From Ligula intestinalis (lineage: Eukaryota > Platyhelminthes > Cestoda > Diphyllobothriidea > Diphyllobothriidae): 64,000 bases of DNA. The position numbers and the translations under genes were made by a program. Of the stretch, positions 58,655 through 64,000 are shown piece after piece. The notes beneath the pieces are model-generated. The model was not told the origin of the DNA and made no database searches. It worked only from the letters and a program-made list of their open reading frames with translations. Every line of letters starts with the position of its first letter. Position 1 is the stretch's first letter. The stretch covers positions 7,096,840 through 7,160,839 of the forward strand of contig JAYGXS010000008.1 in NCBI GenBank assembly GCA_036362985.1, written 5' to 3'.

Positions 58655-59090
58655 ATTCTGCCTTGGAAGTTAACTTTTTACGTTTCATGGGTGGTCGTAT
58701 AGCGACGGACGAAAGCGCGCGGAAGAAATGCCGACAAAGAGAGCGGGCCAGAAGATATAAATTGTTTGGCATCTATGAATACCTTACCTTAACAAGAAAA
58801 TACGCAGACAGATGGTTAGGGCTGATTCAATTGTTTGTCTTGACATTATTTAATGCAAGCAGATGTTCAATAGCATGTGTGCGGAACGAAAATCTACTTT
58901 AAATGCACAGATTAAGTAGGCTTCTTTTCTCGAGTTCAATTTCTACAAGAAATAACACAATCATGAAAGTAAAATAATTCAAAGCGAAGAGAGTCCGCAA
59001 GAATTTTTTTTCTTGATACGTGTGTAATTTGGTTGTGCTATTTACTGCGCAGATAAACATTTTGAAATAATTTGTTCGAGAAGATAGGGG
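58655..59090 (+). repeat. Low-copy repeat Rep-D, unit 3
   Basis: TTTCATGGGTGGTCGTATAG, CGGAAGAAATGCCGACAAAG, GCAGACAGATGGTTAGGGCT, CAATTGTTTGTCTTGAC and AAGCAGATGTTCAATAGCAT. A 92-codon frame through it is not conserved in the other units, so it is not called. Confidence 0.7.
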
Positions 59091-59164
59091 AGGTGCAATT
59101 CTTACTCCCTGATTTACGAATTATTTTATAAAAAAGGAAATTTTAAAGTTGTGAAAATTCCCAT

Positions 59165-59620
59165 CAGAGAATTTAGAAGAGTGTTTGGCGAGCATACGTA
59201 GCTTTCGATAAATTCTCATCGGGCCGTTACAATTTTATAGGGAGGGGTGCAAATTAACATGCTTGTTATCAAGTTATCACAAAACGCAAATTAGGCATGG
59301 GGATGAGGAAGGGGTGTGGGGGTGGTAGTAATCAGCTAATGAGGGTTTGGTGATTCCGGATAGGGGAAGGGGGGTGGGGTTGGGTGAAGCGGCAGCAAGC
59401 GGAAAAGATGCAGGTAGTTAGGTAACCGCTGGCCAAGCCAAGCTCGGGGCCTGCAGGAGGTTCTTCTGCGTGCACAAGAACGGCTTCCTCAAACGGATCG
59501 CGGTTGCTTCTGCTGTTGCCAGCAAACGCTGACCCAGGGGCTTTTGCGAGACCTTGTAAATTACCTTAAAGGCTTCGCTGGGATCCACACGATGTCCGGA
59601 GTTTACCATGTGGGCAAAGA
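59165..59620 (-). mobile_element. PLE 3' segment (GIY-YIG C-terminus and tail)
   Basis: On the minus strand: SIFAHMVNSGHRVDPSEAFK, VIYKVSQKPLGQRLLATAEA, TAIRLRKPFLCTQKNLLQ, then a stop near 59418, a C-rich untranslated tail and a 3' terminus (59165-59240). It matches the C-terminal part and tail of the PLE at 40436-42040. It stops at about 59620, where the next PLE segment begins in the opposite orientation. Confidence 0.85.
59363..59384 (+). other. Potential G-quadruplex
   Basis: Four G runs separated by 2, 1 and 2 bases: GGGG-AA-GGGGGG-T-GGGG-TT-GGG. It lies on the strand opposite to the PLE mRNA, in its untranslated tail. A weaker G-rich patch occupies the same place at 40545-40600 in the other PLE copy. 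Confidence 0.6.
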
Positions 59621-60064
59621 TTGAACCGATCGGACTACGTAACTAAGATGCTGGCCATACTAGCAGACCAGACAAAATTTGCGAAAGTAGACAGAGAAAA
59701 AGACTGCACAGAGAAAGTAGAGGCACAATTGACCGGCTGCTTAAGAAAACTCCACACGGCAGGATTCATTACCGACCGTGAACTCGAACAGCTGCGGCCA
59801 GTAGGCACGCATATTCCTCGATTGTATGGCCTGCCCAAGATCCACAAAGACGGCCTGCCAGTTCGTCCGATCTTGGACATGCGAAACTCGCCTTATCATA
59901 CGATAGCGAAGTGCTTGGCAGATAAGCTCAAACCCTTGCAACAGCTGCTAGTGCCACACAGCTATAAAGGTACATTCCAATTTATCAACAGCATCAAAGA
60001 TATGAACTTAAATGGCATAAGGATGTTCTCCTCAGACGTCTCATCGCTGTTTATAAACGTCTAA
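59621..60064 (+). mobile_element. PLE 5' segment (RT N-terminal part)
   Basis: A clean 147-codon frame: MNRSDYVTKMLAILADQTKF, CLRKLHTAGFITDRELEQLR, HIPRLYGLPKIHKDGLPVRP, ILDMRNSPYHTIAKCLADKL and motif A in RMFSSDVSSLFINV, then a TAA at 60062-60064. These are the fingers and start of the palm of a PLE RT. Motifs B and C (YVDD) are absent. It closely resembles the start of the 40590-42040 copy and supplies the part missing there. It is head-to-head with the 3' segment at 59165-59620. Confidence 0.88.
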
Positions 60065-61374
60065 GTGAGTTTGGTCGATGTCCAAATCGTTTTGGCTCCC
60101 CAACTGTTGAGAGTGGCTAGACGTTTGATTGATACAGTGTGTTCTCTTGAGAATTTATTTCTTCCGCCGATGTTATCTCAAACGTACGTTTATCTATTAA
60201 AGTACTGTATTTCCTTGTTTCGTTGCTCAAGCTAAAGTTCTCGTCAGCAGTCCCAAAGCTACCCTTAATAATAGAAAAGTGCAATACCGGCTAGGACAGT
60301 GAAAAGCAGGAGAAACATTTCCTGCTGATAAGTCACCATTAGTATGGCATAGCTGATTTATAAAGAACCTTAGTATTAATCACAGGCACACCAAAACTCT
60401 CATTGTGTTTGCTTTGTAGAAAGCCATAGTTGGCTAAGAAAATCTCAATTGTCTTTGTCGGCATTTTTTCCTCTTCTTTGTTCTCATATAGAGAACATTT
60501 CTCATGTGCTATCACAAAAAAATTATCGACTGAATTTCTAAAAGAACTACTTAAGAGTTCACAAACAATACTTCCGTATACTTGTAACATTAACTGCCAG
60601 GCAGTATTATCTCAAAATACTTCAACAACATTCATATTCTTACTTCTGAAGAAGTTGTTTTCTGGTCGGATAAAAGAACACATTCTTGGAAAATGGTCTA
60701 CTTAATTAATATGATATCTCCCTTGATTTTCAATTCTCTCATAACTTTAAATATTTTTATAGTAATTACACTCAATATGTTTTCATTTAGCCTTTGCAAG
60801 AAAGTTTCATTTATTTAACATTTTTTTTCGAATAGAAATTGTATGTTTTAGCTTTAAATAACGTTTTTTCTAATTCGCGAGTACTTTTGAACCCTACTAA
60901 CCGTGACAATTGCATTCAGAATAACAAAAAAATATTTTATTCACTTAATGAATAAGTGGACAGCTACGTGGATTTATTAATCGACATTTCATGGTCTGTA
61001 AAAATCGGGTAATGCAAAACCTAAACCTACGCTTTCCTCAAATATAATATCTGATGAATGTGTAGTTTTCTTCCAAACAAACATATATATATAATAATTT
61101 TCAGTTTTTGAAGACTTAAAAACGGCAGAAACCAATGAGAAAGTACCATACTACTGAATTGGTAATGCCCACAAAGTAGCGGTAGTTGAGGGCGACTGAA
61201 AAAGACCACCTTCTTGACATGGCTGAAACAACGTGGCACTATTCCGCACGACATTTAATCTTACAACCCAAGTTGAGTACTTAATAAATCAGAGAACATT
61301 ATCAAGCTGACCTTCTTATTATAAATATTGAACTTATATGTCTTCGTGGATACCATATAAGTAAACTTACCTTT
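60065..61374. other. No gene recognised
   Basis: AT-rich, short frames only. Confidence 0.5.
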
Positions 61375-61985
61375 ATAAAATCAGATTAATTGGGACTCTA
61401 GAAAATGCTGCTGTCTAATTGTAATACTGTGCATAAAGTGATATTTTAGCTTTACTGAAATGGATGTTATGTTTGTTTGCCAAACGTTTTGGCGATTCTG
61501 TAATTTTTCATGCATCAGTAGGTCCTAAGTAAATAACCTGAATATTAATAAAGAATGCTCACTAACGCTTATGGTGCAATGCATCCACTGCTAATTTTAG
61601 TGTATGCTCAAGGTCATGAACCGACAGATGAGGTCCTTATGGCGCGACGTGTCCCGTGGACTAAGGCAGTCATTTTTCGGATAACGTTTTGCTGCATTTT
61701 ACGAAGAAAGATCACGAATGTAAAAAAGTAGCCTTCTTGGTGTTGACTTTGCCACTTACTCTTCGAAAACTATTTAAATATGCCTTCGTTATTTGCAAGA
61801 TCCAATTTTCTGGTTCCAGAAAGATGTTGCAATAATGTTTTTTTGACAAAAACTACCAACAGAAAATTATTATTATCCTAATATAATCCACGTTTGGGAA
61901 ACGGGCGTAGATATCAAGGAACTTTTGTTTCACAATTTCTTTTTTTTTCTGTCTGCGTCGAAGTTATTTTATGTAGTACAACTCA
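61375..61985 (+). repeat. Diverged tandem duplication Rep-E, copy 1
   Basis: Aligns with 62540-63245: GTTTGTTTGCCAAACGTTTT, TGCATCAGTAGGTCCTAAGT, CAATGCATCCACTGCTAATT, GTATGCTCAAGGTCATGAA and TTTCACAATTTCTTTTTTTT followed by a GAAGTTATT end. Period about 1165 bases. Confidence 0.65.
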
Positions 61986-62539
61986 TATACTCGCAAACGG
62001 TGTTTAAAGGGCCTTGCAAAAATAGGATAAGTAGTCCAGTACATTTAAAGAAGTAAGTGGTTAGTAGAAAAATGTAGTTGAATTTGTATCCGACGGCCGC
62101 TGGAAGTAATTTGAGCTGCATGCATAATGAAAGTTTGCGAGGCGTTTTGCGTCGCAAACTATCCTAATTTTACTCTCAGATTGTAAAGTGGACATCAGGT
62201 ATGTAGAAGTTAACGAATTTCTTACCAGCATTTCTATTTTTTGAGGAATTTCAAGAAACCTGCGTAATGATAATCGGCGTTTTCCGCATAATCTAAGAAG
62301 ATTATAGAGATTTTAAAAACCCACAGATATAAATCAACAAAATTGTCAAATAAAATAAAATAACAATGCATATCGCGATTATTAAAGTATACACCTCTGC
62401 CTTTTTTCTACATGCTCAGGCACAAAAGCCCTATAACCAACGTTTCTATAGGATAAAATTGTGAAAACTAGGGATTAATAAGGCGCACTAAATAAACTAC
62501 TGTTGCCATATTCTTAAATGATGTGTACATATAATTAAC

Positions 62540-63245
62540 CCCTTCCAAATCTGATTCACTGGAACTATGCATAAATGCCATTTGTAAAGAGTATTGTGCA
62601 TGAAATAATATTATATCACTAAAAATCGGTATTGTGTTTGTTTGTCAATTTTTATCATTGATTCTGAATTCTTTGCGCATCAATGGTTCATTATTAAATT
62701 ACCTAAATATTAGTTAAGAATGCTCAGTTTCGTTCACTTAGCAATGCATTCACTGCTAATTTTGGTATACGTTCAAGGTCATCTGTCAACAGGTGTTGGT
62801 TTCACGTCCTTATCCGAATATTTTTCCGGATTTCCTCCCTTGGATATTTGCTTACGCTTTTCCCGTTTCAGCGGACTCAAGCAGTCATATTCTTGATGAG
62901 CTTTCATTTTGCCTTTGATAGTAGAAAAAGACAGTTAGTTTCCGGAAAATATATTAGGGAATGCTTAGAGAATGCATTAATATAAAAAGTCCAATTTTGT
63001 AGTCGGAATTGTCACTCATTTTAAAACTGTTTCAATTGGGCTTCGGCTTATTTATATTTATGCAAATTTCATTTTTTTCTGTCCCACCTGGAGCTTTCGG
63101 TTTGACGACAACATAAAAAGACAAATTATTATGAGGATATCATAATTCACCATTGGGAATACGATGTTAATATAAGTTAAAGACTGTTTTGTAGACGATT
63201 GTTTCACTTTTCTTTCTGCTGCTGGACTAAAGTTATTCGGCAAAA
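62540..63245 (+). repeat. Diverged tandem duplication Rep-E, copy 2
   Basis: GTTTGTTTGTCAATTTTTAT, GCATCAATGGTTCATTATTA, CAATGCATTCACTGCTAATT, GTATACGTTCAAGGTCATCT and TTTCACTTTTCTTTCTGCTG with an AAGTTATT end. About 100 bases longer than copy 1 because of indels in the middle. Confidence 0.65.
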
Positions 63246-63394
63246 GCTAAATTACCCGTGTACCGATGTCAGTAAAATTTTCTGCCATGAAAGTTCATGA
63301 GTGATACTAAAAATTACAATTTAAGCTGTTGCTGGACGTGCACTTGACCGCTTTTCTCGACAGATGCCAAGACAGTCGTAACAACTAAAGGTAG

Positions 63395-63700
63395 GCAAAA
63401 TAGTATTGTCAGCAAGACATCTGGGACAGCTGTTACTATTGTCAGGCCCTTCATTGAGGCCCCAGACAGAGGGGAATGGAGGTGTTTTGTCCACGGTCAG
63501 ATAAACATTCATCAACGAGTATGAATACCCCTGAACTCAACGGTCGAGACAATGAGCCCCTAGCTCGTAGCGTTTAATTCTGATCAGAAAAGTTGCGAGT
63601 TTGGGGCTCGGGCGGGGCACCACTTGGTCTGGATATGAAAAGCTGACGATGACTTATAAGGCGGAAATGATCCATTCAACCTTTCCTGTTTCTGCCAAGT
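63395..63700 (+). repeat. SINE-A, near full length
   Basis: Contains a GGGACAGCTGTTACTATTGT and TCAGATAAACATTCATCAAC tail monomer, then the head CCCCTAGCTCGTAG, GTTGCGAGTTTGGGGCTCGG (degenerate B box), GGGGCACCACTTGGTCTGGA, GCTGACGATGACTTATAAGG and CCTTTCCTGTTTCTGCC. Confidence 0.65.
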
Positions 63701-64000
63701 TAAATGTTATTCTCAGAAGCTGTTATGCAACAACCGGATTGATATGCCACCTGCGTCCCTCCGCGGCAAGCTTCCATAACGTTTTAAAAACCCTGCTGTG
63801 TCCTTACTTTAATTCTGACACTCCCTGCTTGTTGGTTCTAAACAGCCAAAACTGGTGATTACCGACTAGCCTTAAAAGTTGCGGAAAGGGTTTCATCGCA
63901 GTCTTCCTGGTGGCATACCTGTAAGTAGTTGTGTCTACCCGTTCACATCTCGATAATCTTCCACATCAGAAACAAGACAATCCACGAATAAATGCCAGCC
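63701..64000. other. No gene recognised
   Basis: Balanced-composition sequence after the SINE with no supported frame. Confidence 0.45.

Noticed and set aside
1..64000. CRISPR array, bacterial operon, spliced-leader or snRNA gene
   Set aside because: No regularly spaced repeats, no operon-like gene packing and no recognisable snRNA or spliced-leader sequence were found.

Overview
The window is AT-rich, gene-poor eukaryotic DNA, mostly worn transposable elements and older dispersed repeats. There is no operon-like packing and no long open frame outside transposons. Several retroelement fragments are Penelope-like elements (PLEs) with reverse transcriptase (RT) and GIY-YIG endonuclease domains of a kind I associate with flatworm genomes. 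Together with tRNA-headed SINEs and a mariner-type transposon this suggests a platyhelminth, perhaps a tapeworm. That assignment is from memory of the families, not from a search.

Layout. 1-9.7 kb: unannotated AT-rich DNA with a dispersed repeat (Rep-A), SINE-A and SINE-B copies, and one weak candidate exon (4768-5011). 9.7-18.7 kb: PLE remnants (9728-10123, 10975-11215, 12165-13204, 17260-17802), an inverted pair of PLE-terminus-like sequences (10471-10650), a candidate exon on the minus strand (15203-15455) and tRNA-like SINE heads. 18.7-30.4 kb: mostly featureless, with a GC-rich block (21700-22190) and a complete but broken 1.52-kb mariner (24081-25601) inserted into Rep-A. 30.4-31.8 kb: a near-perfect 0.66-kb inverted repeat around a 10-N gap. 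33.0-36.4 kb: tandem PLE fragments, an inverted SINE-B pair and a probable solo LTR. 40.4-42.0 kb: the best preserved PLE. 44.0-48.5 kb: a short inverted repeat, a direct repeat, two weak coding candidates and a PLE GIY-YIG domain. 50.7-54.7 kb: SINE-A copies and an antisense fragment of 18S rDNA. 55-64 kb: diverged low-copy duplications and a PLE whose 5' and 3' parts face opposite ways.

No complete host gene could be supported. The coding candidates are single exons with plausible splice acceptors or start context and no recognised domain. The dominant theme is decay of several PLE lineages. A short motif that reads both as a C-terminal peptide ending in ETSGE-stop and as a hammerhead-ribozyme-like core recurs, often as inverted pairs.
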